Source: an archaeon
GTDB taxonomy: Archaea > Thermoproteota > Nitrososphaeria > Nitrososphaerales > UBA183
Direction of reading: 5' to 3'
NCBI GenBank assembly: GCA_021788415.1
Contig: JAJYKR010000003.1
Coordinates: 1-64,000, forward strand
Length of the DNA stretch: 64,000 nucleotides
A program made the position numbers and the translations under genes. Positions 15,134 to 23,205 of this stretch are shown here, piece after piece. Each line of letters opens with the position of its first letter. Position 1 is the first letter of the stretch. The notes below the pieces were generated by a model, which was given only the letters and a program-made list of their open reading frames with translations, was not told where the DNA came from and made no database searches.

Positions 15134-16825
15134 CTACCCCTTCTCCCAACCTGGTCCTCCCTTCCGCCCTGACCCCTCGGCGGCGAAGTCCTTCACCATC
15201 TTCGAGAGCGCCCGGGGGGTGAGCTCCCCATCTGCGATCCTCCCTGATATCCGGGCGGCTCTGCTTGCCAGGCTCCCCTGCACCGCAGCCGGGGACCACC
15301 CGAAGCCCTCACCGATTTCGTTGAGCCTGAACGACCTGTCGAGGACTTCGGCGGGGGTGGTGGGTGCGAATGAGTCGCTCGAAGGGTCGTATCGGAACAC
15401 GTTGACGACTTCGTGCCCTTCGCCACCGTCGGGCTTGACTTCGTCGACGCTGACGACCCTCCTGACCACCCTCCCGTCCTGAAGCACGACCTTCCGCATG
15501 GTGGCTATGGCCGTGATGTCGCGGAGGTGCCCCTGGGAGAAGCGCATGGGCGGGGTGGTGAGCCTCTGCAGGCACCGCTCTGCGCTTTCTGCGTGTATCG
15601 TGGTCATGGTTGAGAAGCCGAGGGTGATGGCCGCAGCCAGCGTCTCCGACTCCTCCCCTCTCATCTCCCCGAGGCTGAGTATGGTGGGGGAGAGCCTAAG
15701 GGCGAGCTTCAGGAGGTCGGAGAGGCCGTACTCGTACCTCCCCGAGGCCGGAGAAAGGCCGGCCCTGTGCGACCTCGTCTTGAGCCTCTGCCAGTGAAGG
15801 TGGTCAGGGAGGCTTATCTCGAGGACGTCTTCTGCGGTGACTATCTTGCACTTCGGGTCCGCGAGGGCCAGGATCGCGTTCATCAGGGTGGTCTTCCCCG
15901 AATTTGGGTCTCCAGCGATCAGGACGTTGGTGGTCCGCTCCAGGAGCAGCCAGAAGTACGCGGCCATGAGCGCTGACAGTGTCTTGTGAGAATGCACCTC
16001 GTCGTAGGGAGGCTCGGTCACGGGGGCCTCCCGGGACCCAGGCGGGGGCCAGCGGGCGCGCTCCGGGGAGGCGAGCTGTGTGAGCGTGATCGGGCTCTCC
16101 CTCTGCTTCCTGATGGCGTAGGTGGAGCCAGGCCTGGAGATCTCGTCTCCGAGGGTTGCAGTAACCCTCCTGTCGGAGGCGCCGTGGAGAGTCACCTCGA
16201 GGGACGGCTGTGCCAGGGACACGGTGGTCCCCCCCAGCTGGGCGAGCCTCCTCACGAAGGCCTGCAGCCGGTCCTCTGAGGGGTAGACGACGTCTGTCTC
16301 CATGAACATGTACTGGCTGAAGTCCCGGTGCAGGACCCTGACGGGGCGGTCGTGCCTGCACACAGAGATCTCCTCGAGGGAGTCGTCGTTCATCAGAGGG
16401 TCGACCTCCCAGAACCCCGAGAGTTCCCTCATCAGGTAGTAGAGGAGCTTCTCATGAGACTCGTCCACCGTCCCTCCGATGCCAAGCCCTTCGGCCGACC
16501 TGAGGACGTAGTCGGAGACCACCTCTCCGCTCTCTCCGGTCGCTTCAACCGGGATCGAATCCAGCAGGTTCGCTCGCAGCAGGCCCAGCGCCCGCGACTC
16601 TTCGGGGCTCAGCTCCGGGGGACGGACCAGGTACCTCCCCTGCCCGTCATTGTCGACCACGAACACCTGTGCCGACGAGTCTGGGCTCCCCCCTGCCGGG
16701 ATCCTGTAGGTGTCGAGGACCCCGGATATCTCCTCGGAGGGAGGGACGGGCGGTGGTGAAGGCGAAGGCGCGCCCCCTTCGTCAGACTTCCCCTTCTTCC
16801 CGAAAAGCTGCCAGACTCTCGGCAT
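15134..16825 (-). CDS. Type IV pilus/archaellum assembly ATPase (FlaI/TadA/VirB11-like)
   Basis: A 563-residue secretion ATPase: N-terminal domain to about residue 250, Walker A AGDPNSGKTTLMNA (about residue 300), Asp and His boxes, GEMRGEESET (about residue 383) and TTIHAESAERCLQRL. It powers pilin extraction and assembly. ATG 16825 is preferred since a TATA box (GTTATAAG, about 16845-16853) lies 24-28 bases upstream, giving a leaderless transcript. First gene of the six-gene operon running left to 10977. Confidence 0.92.
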   Translation of the reverse strand: MPRVWQLFGKKGKSDEGGAPSPSPPPVPPSEEISGVLDTYRIPAGGSPDSSAQVFVVDNDGQGRYLVRPPELSPEESRALGLLRANLLDSIPVEATGESGEVVSDYVLRSAEGLGIGGTVDESHEKLLYYLMRELSGFWEVDPLMNDDSLEEISVCRHDRPVRVLHRDFSQYMFMETDVVYPSEDRLQAFVRRLAQLGGTTVSLAQPSLEVTLHGASDRRVTATLGDEISRPGSTYAIRKQRESPITLTQLASPERARWPPPGSREAPVTEPPYDEVHSHKTLSALMAAYFWLLLERTTNVLIAGDPNSGKTTLMNAILALADPKCKIVTAEDVLEISLPDHLHWQRLKTRSHRAGLSPASGRYEYGLSDLLKLALRLSPTILSLGEMRGEESETLAAAITLGFSTMTTIHAESAERCLQRLTTPPMRFSQGHLRDITAIATMRKVVLQDGRVVRRVVSVDEVKPDGGEGHEVVNVFRYDPSSDSFAPTTPAEVLDRSFRLNEIGEGFGWSPAAVQGSLASRAARISGRIADGELTPRALSKMVKDFAAEGSGRKGGPGWEKG

Positions 16826-16941
16826 CTGAAGGATAGGTCTGCCCGTGCTTATAACGCGCCCAGGTCCCTGGCGGCTCCCCCCAGGGGAGAGGGGAGGCGG
16901 CACGGCAAAGGATTTGACTGCGGCGGGGCAGCTCCCTGCCC

Positions 16942-17424
16942 TTGAAGACCTCGGAGGTCGAGCTGAGCGTCCCGGAGGGGGACCAGCTCATAGTAGGCCA
17001 GGCCCACTTCATCAAGACGGTGGAAGACCTCTACGAGGCGCTGGCCACATCCATGCCGGGGCTGAAGTTCGGGCTCGCTTTCTGCGAAGCGTCGGGGAAG
17101 GCGCTCGTCCGGACAGAGGGGTCCGACCCCGCCCTCGAGAAGCTGGCGGGAGACCACGCCTCCCGCATCGGAGCCGGACACGTCTTCGTCGTCGTCCTCG
17201 GCGGCGCCTTCCCGATCAACGTCATGAACAGGATAAAGGCGGTAGAAGAGGTCGCCTGCGTCTACTGCGCCACCTCGAACCCGGTCACCATCGTGGTCGC
17301 AGACACGGGGAACGGCCGGGGGGTCCTGGGGGTGGTGGACGGCGTCTCCCCTAAGGGGATGGAGGGTCCCGAGGACAGGAAAGAGCGGCAGGAGTTCCTC
17401 CGGAAGATAGGGTACAAGAGGTGA
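16942..17424 (+). CDS. Adenosine-specific kinase family protein (DUF355)
   Basis: A 160-residue protein matching the archaeal adenosine-specific kinase family along its whole length: GQAHFIKTVEDLYEAL, FGLAFCEASGKALVR, GAGHVFVVVLGGAFPINVMN, and GRGVLGVVDGVSPKGME near the end. Family members were reported to bind or phosphorylate adenosine; the physiological role is not well settled. Start is TTG. It is divergent from the pilus operon. Confidence 0.88.
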   Translation: MKTSEVELSVPEGDQLIVGQAHFIKTVEDLYEALATSMPGLKFGLAFCEASGKALVRTEGSDPALEKLAGDHASRIGAGHVFVVVLGGAFPINVMNRIKAVEEVACVYCATSNPVTIVVADTGNGRGVLGVVDGVSPKGMEGPEDRKERQEFLRKIGYKR

Positions 17425-17460
17425 ACCTCCGGACGGTCTTGATTCACATAGCCTAGGGTG

Positions 17461-17479
17461 GAAAGTGAATGTCACTTTC
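17461..17479. promoter_or_regulatory. Perfect 8-bp inverted repeat upstream of the small zinc-protein gene
   Basis: GAAAGTGA, spacer ATG, TCACTTTC. It lies about 40 bases upstream of a TATA-like CTTAAATGG (17521-17529) that serves the gene at 17552. The position fits an activator site, or a hairpin at the end of the preceding gene. Confidence 0.4.
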
Positions 17480-17551
17480 ACACAACCCCCACAATATTGA
17501 CTGAGAATATAATGCATTTCCTTAAATGGGAGGGCGCCATTCGTACTTTCG

Positions 17552-17746
17552 GTGGTCGAGGGCATGTACACCAGCACCGAACAGGCTGCGGCGCCCATCT
17601 GCGGGGTCTGCGGCAGGAAGCTGGCTGTGGGCTTCCATTTCACCTGTCATGTGTGTGGTGAAAGCTTCTGCTATGCCCATAGCCCGGAGAAGTGCAGCCA
17701 CCCCAGGCTGAAGCAGGCGGCTCGCAGGGCCCAAATCGCACGATAG
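17552..17746 (+). CDS. Small zinc-binding protein (B-box/AN1-like finger)
   Basis: A 64-residue protein with metal-ligand spacing ICGVCGRKL, HFTCHVCGESFCYAHSPEKCSHP: seven cysteines and several histidines, enough for two cross-braced zinc sites like an AN1 or B-box finger. The C-terminus is basic and may bind nucleic acid. The TATA-like box 25-30 bases upstream supports leaderless GTG 17552. Exact role unknown. Confidence 0.7.
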   Translation: MVEGMYTSTEQAAAPICGVCGRKLAVGFHFTCHVCGESFCYAHSPEKCSHPRLKQAARRAQIAR

Positions 17747-17778
17747 GGATAAACCCCATCCTCCGACGCCCCTGGCCG

Positions 17779-18174
17779 TTGAAGGTCTATCTCTCAGTCC
17801 CCATGATCAAGAACCGAGCCCTTGCCAGAGCCAAGCTGATGGCCAGGGCGATAAGAGAATCAGGCTACGAAGTGTCCTCGCCCTGGGTCCTCGGGCCGAT
17901 CGAGCACTCAGACCCCTCCATCGTGAACGTCTTCAGGCGAGACACCGAGGGGGCTGAAGGGTGTGACATCCTGGTGGCTGACGTCACAGAGCCCAGCGTG
18001 GGGGTGGGGATGGAGATAATGGCGGCCTACAAGGCAGGACGGAGGATAATCCTGGTCGAGAAGACGGGACTGGTGGTCTCCCGGATGCTTTCTCATATGG
18101 ATCGGAAGGAGACGGTCGAGTACTCCAGGGACGAGGACGTCTACCCGGGACTCCTGAGGGTGCTGAAGCCCTGA
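17779..18174 (+). CDS. Nucleoside 2-deoxyribosyltransferase / deoxynucleoside-monophosphate hydrolase-like protein
   Basis: A 131-residue protein of the NDT/DNPH1 superfamily: VYLSVPMI at the N-terminus, GYEVSSPWVL, FRRDTEGAEGCDILVADV with the conserved Asp, and SVGVGMEIMAAYKAGRRI with the conserved Glu, then IILVEKTG. Relatives break the glycosidic bond of deoxynucleosides or their monophosphates and help clean damaged nucleotides. TTG 17779 is chosen because the first beta strand starts there and a TATA-like GATAAACC lies about 28 bases upstream. Confidence 0.75.
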   Translation: MKVYLSVPMIKNRALARAKLMARAIRESGYEVSSPWVLGPIEHSDPSIVNVFRRDTEGAEGCDILVADVTEPSVGVGMEIMAAYKAGRRIILVEKTGLVVSRMLSHMDRKETVEYSRDEDVYPGLLRVLKP

Positions 18175-18218
18175 ACCTACAACAACCGATTTAACCCCCC
18201 GGGTGTCCGCCTGGCCCA

Positions 18219-18590
18219 ATGAAGTCAGAAGTAAGGTCCAAGTCCGCTCCCCTCCCCATCGGCCCATATTCACAGGCGATTGATGCCGGGGCTGTGTTCT
18301 GCGCAGGCCAGGCAGGCATAGACCCCTCGACCGGGAGACTGGCGGTAGGGATCGTGGCACAGACTGCAAGGGCGCTTTCGAACCTCGAAGCGATCCTCTC
18401 CGCGTCTGGACTCGGGCTGAAGGACGTGGTCAAGACGACCGTCTTCATGGCGGACCTGGGGGAATTCGCCCTGATGAACGGGGAGTATGCCAAACACTTC
18501 GCTCCCCCCTACCCCGCCCGTTCGACCGTCCAGGTTGCCGCGCTTCCGTTGGGCGCGAGGGTGGAGATAGAGGCAGTGGCCGCGCGCTGA
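18219..18590 (+). CDS. ridA: RidA family enamine/imine deaminase
   Basis: A 123-residue RidA/YjgF protein, trimeric, which hydrolyses reactive enamines made by PLP enzymes. Key pieces: APLPIGPYSQAIDAG, FCAGQAGIDPSTG, DVVKTTVFMADL, and PARSTVQVAALP with the conserved Arg that binds the substrate carboxylate. A TATA-like ATTTAACC sits about 28 bases before the ATG. Confidence 0.92.
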   Translation: MKSEVRSKSAPLPIGPYSQAIDAGAVFCAGQAGIDPSTGRLAVGIVAQTARALSNLEAILSASGLGLKDVVKTTVFMADLGEFALMNGEYAKHFAPPYPARSTVQVAALPLGARVEIEAVAAR

Positions 18591-18592
18591 AC

Positions 18593-18694
18593 CTACCTGG
18601 GAGACCAGGCCTTCCTGTAGGGCCCTCGCCTCCTTCGCCGGGCCTTCCTCTTCTTCGCGGAGTCGCGCAGGAGCGTGTCGTCGTCCCTGCTCAT
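18593..18694 (-). CDS. 33-residue, strongly basic small protein downstream of mrp
   Basis: The ATG overlaps the mrp stop (ATGA), and the frame runs 33 codons to a TAG at 18593. The product starts MSRDDDTLL, continues with a run of Lys/Arg (KKRKARRRRR) and ends GPYRKAWSPR. Codon use is normal for the genome and the two stops of the flanking genes leave just this space. The tail resembles very small ribosome-associated or RNA-binding proteins. Too short for confident homology; coupling to mrp is the main evidence. Confidence 0.5.
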   Translation of the reverse strand: MSRDDDTLLRDSAKKRKARRRRRGPYRKAWSPR

Positions 18695-20823
18695 TTCTTC
18701 ATCTTCGTGAAAGCCACGATGCTGAGCATCCCCGCAACCCTGAACGCCAGGTCCTTGTAGACCGCCGATTCAGGGGAGTCGGGCTTGGCGGCCACCACCG
18801 GGACCCCCCTGTCCGACTGCTCCCTCACCGCGACCCCGATGGGTATCTCGCCGAGGAACTCCACCTCTCTCTCGGCCGCTATCTTCTTCCCGCCCCCGCT
18901 CGAGAAGATGTAGGTCCTCTCCCCGCAGCTCGGACAGGCGAAGTAGCTCATGTTCTCCACGACCCCCAGGATGGGGGCGTTCAGCCTCTTGAACATGGCC
19001 AGGGCCTTCGCCGCGATGTTGAGTGCTGCTTCCTGGGGCGTTGTCACGATTATCACCCCGCCGAGAGGAACGGTCTGTGCGAGGGTCAGAGAGGAATCTC
19101 CCGTATTATGGACGAGGATCGAGTTCGCTACGAAGTTGTGGTGCTGGTCGACCTGAAGGTCGTACGTCTTCATCGGCCCCAGCGGCTCGATGGCTCGTAT
19201 CCTTGAGAGCTTGAAAGGCCTCTGATCGTGCTTAAGCGAGAACTGGAACAAGTGGCTGGTGAAGTCTGGTTTCCTCCTGCCTTCAGGGAGCCTTTGGTCG
19301 CTGCGGACGCGTGATTTCACTAGGGATGACCTGACACCGCTGATGATGCATAGCTCGTGCAGCCTGTTCACCAGCATCGCATTCGAACTCTCCACGACTA
19401 CCGTGTCCTGGACGATGGTCACCACCTGTTGCAGTCCTCTCCAGTCCGGGAGCGTCTTGGTGGACTCGCGATGCCTGATGTTCGAATCGGCCTCGGAGTA
19501 ACCTTGGATGAACGCGAGTCTCTGGTCCAGAGGGAGCGAGAATACCCAACGAGGCACCGATTTCTGCCCGGCTTTGTGGTCGAGGTCAAGGGCCGCGAAT
19601 AGCTCGGCGAGCGGTACCGAGGCTATGGCGAACTTCTGTCCCCCATTGTCTTCGAACATGCGGCAGCCGAACACCTTCCTGTAGAGGTCTTCGTAGGTCT
19701 TCCTGAATTTGCTCCCTCGGGGCTCACAGATCCGCAGGCCGACCGGCTTCGGCCTTCCCTTCTGGCGCTTCAGGAAGCCGTCGCCTACGAAATGGCCAAC
19801 GATGCGCATAAAGTCAACCGACGACTCGGCTGGCAGGCGAATGAACCTCTGGTCAGATTCGATCCCAGGTAGCCGCAAAGGCCGCCCTCCTTCGATACAG
19901 TTCGGCACGATTATGCGGTCCCCGACCTTCAGGTCGTCCAGCCTCACCCACGCATTGGTAAAGGAATATTTCAGGAACGGGTGGTTCGCGCTTGCGACTA
20001 TTTCGCGGTTCGCGGTCCGCAGCCTGAAGACCTCCTGATTTCCCTGCGGGATTACTCCCAGGACCCGACGCGGAGTAAGACGCTTCCCGTCGTAGCTTAA
20101 CACGAACTCGCCCACTTCTACCTTCTCGATGGGTCTTGGCGAATTGTCCGCCATCGTGACACTCGTTCCCGCCGGAAGACAGCCCGGCGGAAGATCCGCT
20201 ATCAGGTAGTCCAGCTCCCCCCAATCAACCTGGGTCAGCAGCTGTCTGACTGCACCTGCAACGAGGGGGCCCCTCCAGATCACGGGGGTCTCTTCGTCAT
20301 AGAAGAAGCCGAGGGACGCCACCTTCACCCCGTGAGCGACAGGAGGTATGATGGTCTCCCCCTTCACTTCAGGAGCGCCCTTCACCCCCATCATCAGGGG
20401 GATGTTGGGGCCGTAGACGTCGGCGTCCAGGATCCCGACCTTGGCCCCTGACGCGGCGAGGGCGACCGCGAGGTTGACAGCTATGGTCGACTTTCCGACC
20501 CCCCCCTTCCCGCTGGCGACCGCTATGATGTTCCTGACCCCCTTGAGCAGCTCGGCGTCGGCGTAGTCCCTGGTGGCGTAGACGACCGAGCCAGTCTTCA
20601 TCTCCACCTCCTTCACCCCGGGGAGCGCGGCCACGGCGCCCTTCGCCGCCTCCTCGAGGCGCGTCCTCAGCGGGCAGGCGGGGGTCGTGAGGTTCAGGGT
20701 GAACGACACCTTCCCTCCCTGCACCTTCACCCCCTCGATCATGCGCAGCGACACCACGTCCTTCCCAAGCTCAGGGTCCTTCACCTCGGCGAGCGCCTTC
20801 ATGACGTCCGATTCCGAAACCAA
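18691..20823 (-). CDS. Mrp/NBP35-type Fe-S cluster carrier ATPase, interrupted by an intein
   Basis: The precursor has 710 residues. Extein part: N-terminal MIP18/DUF59 domain (residues 1-85), then a SIMIBI ATPase with deviant Walker A ASGKGGVGKST (about 103-113), switch ILDADVYGPN, and a later CPSC motif that can hold a bridging Fe-S cluster. Mrp proteins deliver Fe-S clusters to apoproteins. The conserved Walker B region DLPPGTGD is split between G214 and T574 by a 359-residue intein; without it the protein is 351 residues, normal for the family. It overlaps the 33-residue gene at its end. Confidence 0.93.
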   Translation of the reverse strand: MVSESDVMKALAEVKDPELGKDVVSLRMIEGVKVQGGKVSFTLNLTTPACPLRTRLEEAAKGAVAALPGVKEVEMKTGSVVYATRDYADAELLKGVRNIIAVASGKGGVGKSTIAVNLAVALAASGAKVGILDADVYGPNIPLMMGVKGAPEVKGETIIPPVAHGVKVASLGFFYDEETPVIWRGPLVAGAVRQLLTQVDWGELDYLIADLPPGCLPAGTSVTMADNSPRPIEKVEVGEFVLSYDGKRLTPRRVLGVIPQGNQEVFRLRTANREIVASANHPFLKYSFTNAWVRLDDLKVGDRIIVPNCIEGGRPLRLPGIESDQRFIRLPAESSVDFMRIVGHFVGDGFLKRQKGRPKPVGLRICEPRGSKFRKTYEDLYRKVFGCRMFEDNGGQKFAIASVPLAELFAALDLDHKAGQKSVPRWVFSLPLDQRLAFIQGYSEADSNIRHRESTKTLPDWRGLQQVVTIVQDTVVVESSNAMLVNRLHELCIISGVRSSLVKSRVRSDQRLPEGRRKPDFTSHLFQFSLKHDQRPFKLSRIRAIEPLGPMKTYDLQVDQHHNFVANSILVHNTGDSSLTLAQTVPLGGVIIVTTPQEAALNIAAKALAMFKRLNAPILGVVENMSYFACPSCGERTYIFSSGGGKKIAAEREVEFLGEIPIGVAVREQSDRGVPVVAAKPDSPESAVYKDLAFRVAGMLSIVAFTKMKK
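19105..20181 (-). mobile_element. Intein with LAGLIDADG homing endonuclease, inserted in mrp
   Basis: Residues 215-573 of the precursor. It begins with Cys (CLPAGTSVTMAD, block A), has block B around ASANHPF, two LAGLIDADG motifs (GHFVGDGFL and GYSEADS), block F YDLQVDQHHNFVAN and ends in His-Asn before Thr as +1 residue. All residues needed for splicing are present, so it should be active. The two endonuclease motifs retain acidic residues, so homing may also work. It sits at the ATPase active site, the kind of conserved place inteins prefer. Confidence 0.92.
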
Positions 20824-20907
20824 CCTGAACTGATGTCGCGCAGGGGGGGTTAAAATTGTAGTCCCAAGGTAGGCTTTATCGTTCCCCTGAGAGAGGCATC
20901 CGCCGGA

Positions 20908-21657
20908 TTGGGAAGGATCGAGGTAATCCCTCTTCTAGGCATCCCTGAGGTGAAGGCAGGGACCTCCCTCGCCTTGCTGGTCCTCGCCTCCCTGCGGGAC
21001 AACGAGGTTCAGCTTCATGACGGGGACGTGGTCGTGCTGAAGCAGAAGGTGGTGTCAAAGGCAGAGGGGCGCGTCGTGAGCTTGGATGACGTCTCCCCGG
21101 GGAAGAGGGCAAGAGACCTCGCCAGGGCACAGGGGAAGGACCCGAGGCTCGTCGAGCTCATCCTGCGCGAGGCAGTCAGAGTCGTGAGGGCAGGACACGG
21201 TGTCATCATCACCGAGACCAGGCAGGGGTTCGTCTGTGCGAACTCAGGCATAGACCAGTCCAACGTGGGGAAGGGGCAGGTCGCGCTCCTTCCAGCCGAC
21301 CCTGACAGGAGCGCCAGGAAGCTGAGAAAGGAACTCGAGAGGAGGTCGGGGAAGGAGCTCGCGGTGGTGATCACAGACACCTTCGGACGCCCCTGGCGGA
21401 CGGGGCAGACCGACGTTGCCCTGGGGTGCTCGGGGATCGCTCCCCTGGTCCCCTACGCGGGGAGGCGAGACAGGTTCGGGTACGAGCTCAGGGTGACCGA
21501 GCCTTCGGTGGTGGACGAAGTCGCGGGGGCGGCCGAGCTGGCCACCGGGAAGCTCACGGGGATCCCCGCAGCCGTGGTGCGGGGCGTGGAGTACGTCAGG
21601 GGGGACGCCGGGGTCAGGTCGATGATCATGCCCAGCGAAAGGGACCTCTTCAGGTGA
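20908..21657 (+). CDS. cofE: Coenzyme F420-0:L-glutamate ligase
   Basis: A 249-residue CofE that adds glutamates to F420-0 using GTP. Motifs: VIPLLGIPEVKAG, VVVLKQKVVSKAEG, RVVRAGHGVIITETRQGFVCANSGID, and VVITDTFGRPWRTGQTDVA with GCSGIAPL. First of a cofE-cofD-cofC operon. Start is TTG 20908; a TATA-like GCTTTATCG lies about 30 bases upstream. Confidence 0.95.
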   Translation: MGRIEVIPLLGIPEVKAGTSLALLVLASLRDNEVQLHDGDVVVLKQKVVSKAEGRVVSLDDVSPGKRARDLARAQGKDPRLVELILREAVRVVRAGHGVIITETRQGFVCANSGIDQSNVGKGQVALLPADPDRSARKLRKELERRSGKELAVVITDTFGRPWRTGQTDVALGCSGIAPLVPYAGRRDRFGYELRVTEPSVVDEVAGAAELATGKLTGIPAAVVRGVEYVRGDAGVRSMIMPSERDLFR

Positions 21658-21661
21658 GAAT

Positions 21662-22576
21662 GTGAAGGTCGTGGCCCTGGCAGGCGGAACCGGGTCTGCG
21701 AAGCTCCTCCGTGGCCTCCAGAGGCTCCCCGTCGAACTGACGGCGGTGGTGAACGTGGGGGATGACTTCTGGGCCTACGGCGTCTATGTCTGTCCCGACA
21801 TCGACATCGCGACCTACTCCCTCGCTGGAGTGGCCGACCCTGCGAAGGGGTGGGGGATAGCTGGGGACGCCTTCACTGTCCTCGAAAGGGTGCGCGGCCT
21901 CGGTGCAGAGACCTGGTTCAGGCTGGGGGACCTCGACCTCGCCACCTCCCTGGTCCGGACACAGATGCTCCACGGCGGCGCGACTCTCACTCAGGCGGCC
22001 GACAGGGTCCGAAGGCGGCTCGGGGTCAGGAGCAGGGTCCTCCCGGTCACAGACTCTGATGTGGAGACCCGGATCTCGACACCGAAGGGGGAGCTGCACC
22101 TGCAGGAGTTCTGGGTGAGGGAAGGGGGGAGGCCCAGGGTGACAGGGGTCAGCTACGTGGGAGCCCGCAGGGCCAAGGTCACCCCCCAGGCAGCGTCGGC
22201 GATCATGGCGGCAGACAGGATAGTCCTCTGCCCTGCCAACCCGGTGACCAGCCTCGGCCCCATGCTCGCCGTCACCGGCTTTCCCCCCCTCCTGTCGAGC
22301 TCTCGGGCGCGCGTCGTCGCCCTCTCGCCCATGGCAGGGGGTGCGCCATACAGCGGGCCCGCAGGGAAGCTCCTGAGGGCGGTGGGGTCGAGACCCGACT
22401 CCGTCGGCATCGCGAGGCTCTACTCGAAGTTCCTCGACGGGATGCTCATCTCGGAACACGATTCTGCCATGGGGCCTTCGATCGAATCTCTGGGCATCCG
22501 GTGCGCTGCGACAGACACCCTGATGAAGGGGCCCAGGGACGAGCTCAGGTTGGCCAGGGAGTTGTTGGAGCTCTGA
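21662..22576 (+). CDS. cofD: 2-phospho-L-lactate (or phosphoenolpyruvate) transferase
   Basis: A 304-residue CofD that joins the activated lactyl or enolpyruvyl group to the deazaflavin Fo. N-terminal ALAGGTGSAKLLRGL, VVNVGDDFWAYGVYVCPDID, WFRLGDLDLATSLVR, and the C-terminal LCPANPVTSLGPML and SPMAGGAPYSGPAGKL segments are all in place. GTG start four bases after cofE. Confidence 0.95.
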   Translation: MKVVALAGGTGSAKLLRGLQRLPVELTAVVNVGDDFWAYGVYVCPDIDIATYSLAGVADPAKGWGIAGDAFTVLERVRGLGAETWFRLGDLDLATSLVRTQMLHGGATLTQAADRVRRRLGVRSRVLPVTDSDVETRISTPKGELHLQEFWVREGGRPRVTGVSYVGARRAKVTPQAASAIMAADRIVLCPANPVTSLGPMLAVTGFPPLLSSSRARVVALSPMAGGAPYSGPAGKLLRAVGSRPDSVGIARLYSKFLDGMLISEHDSAMGPSIESLGIRCAATDTLMKGPRDELRLARELLEL

Positions 22577-23205
22577 GCGCCCTCGCTGTAATCATACCTG
22601 TGAAGTCTGCGGGGAGGAAGTCGAGGCTCTCCGGCCTATTGGAGATGTCGGAGAGGGAGGAGTTCGCCAGGCTTCTGCTGGCTGACCTGCTGCGCGTGGT
22701 CGGGAGCGCCGGCCTGCTTCGGTCCTCCTATGTCGTCTCTCCAGACGCGGACATGCTCGCCCTGGCCTCTCGCATCGGCTCGCAGACCGTGGAAGAGCCG
22801 CGGGACATGGGAGTCAACGCGGCCGTCGCAAGAGGACTGGGAGTGGTCCCTGGGGCCGGTTCGGTGCTGGTGATCCCAGCGGACCTCCCCCTGTTGAAGC
22901 GCTCAGAACTGCTGCACCTGGTGGGGAGCGCGGCGGACGGAAGGGGGCTGACGATCGCTCCTTCAAAGGCGTTCGACGGGACCAACGCCCTGATGTTCCC
23001 CAGGTCGGCCCGTCTGTCTCTGAGCTACGACAGGGACAGCTTCTGGAACCATCTCTCGGGCGCTGCCCGTGAGGGGCTTCCGGTCCGGGTCTGCACGGAG
23101 CCTGGACTGATGTTCGACGTCGATGCGCCCGGCGACTTCGAGGAGCTGGCCCTCTCGAGGTCGGGGAGGCCTTCGGCCGAGTTCGCGAGGAGGGCGGCGC
23201 GATGA
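22573..23205 (+). CDS. cofC: 2-phospho-L-lactate guanylyltransferase, apparent CTG start
   Basis: About 210 residues with CofC motifs: AVIIPVKSAGRKSRLSGLL, SYVVSPDADMLALA, VLVIPADLPLL and GTNALMFPR. It makes the GDP- or GPP-linked donor used by CofD. The conserved first strand (ALAVIIPVK) begins four codons after a CTG at 22573 that overlaps the cofD stop as CTGA. There is no in-frame ATG, GTG or TTG close before it; the upstream ATG at 22501 would lie wholly within cofD. The next gene starts at an ATGA overlap. Confidence 0.88.
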   Translation: MSALAVIIPVKSAGRKSRLSGLLEMSEREEFARLLLADLLRVVGSAGLLRSSYVVSPDADMLALASRIGSQTVEEPRDMGVNAAVARGLGVVPGAGSVLVIPADLPLLKRSELLHLVGSAADGRGLTIAPSKAFDGTNALMFPRSARLSLSYDRDSFWNHLSGAAREGLPVRVCTEPGLMFDVDAPGDFEELALSRSGRPSAEFARRAAR

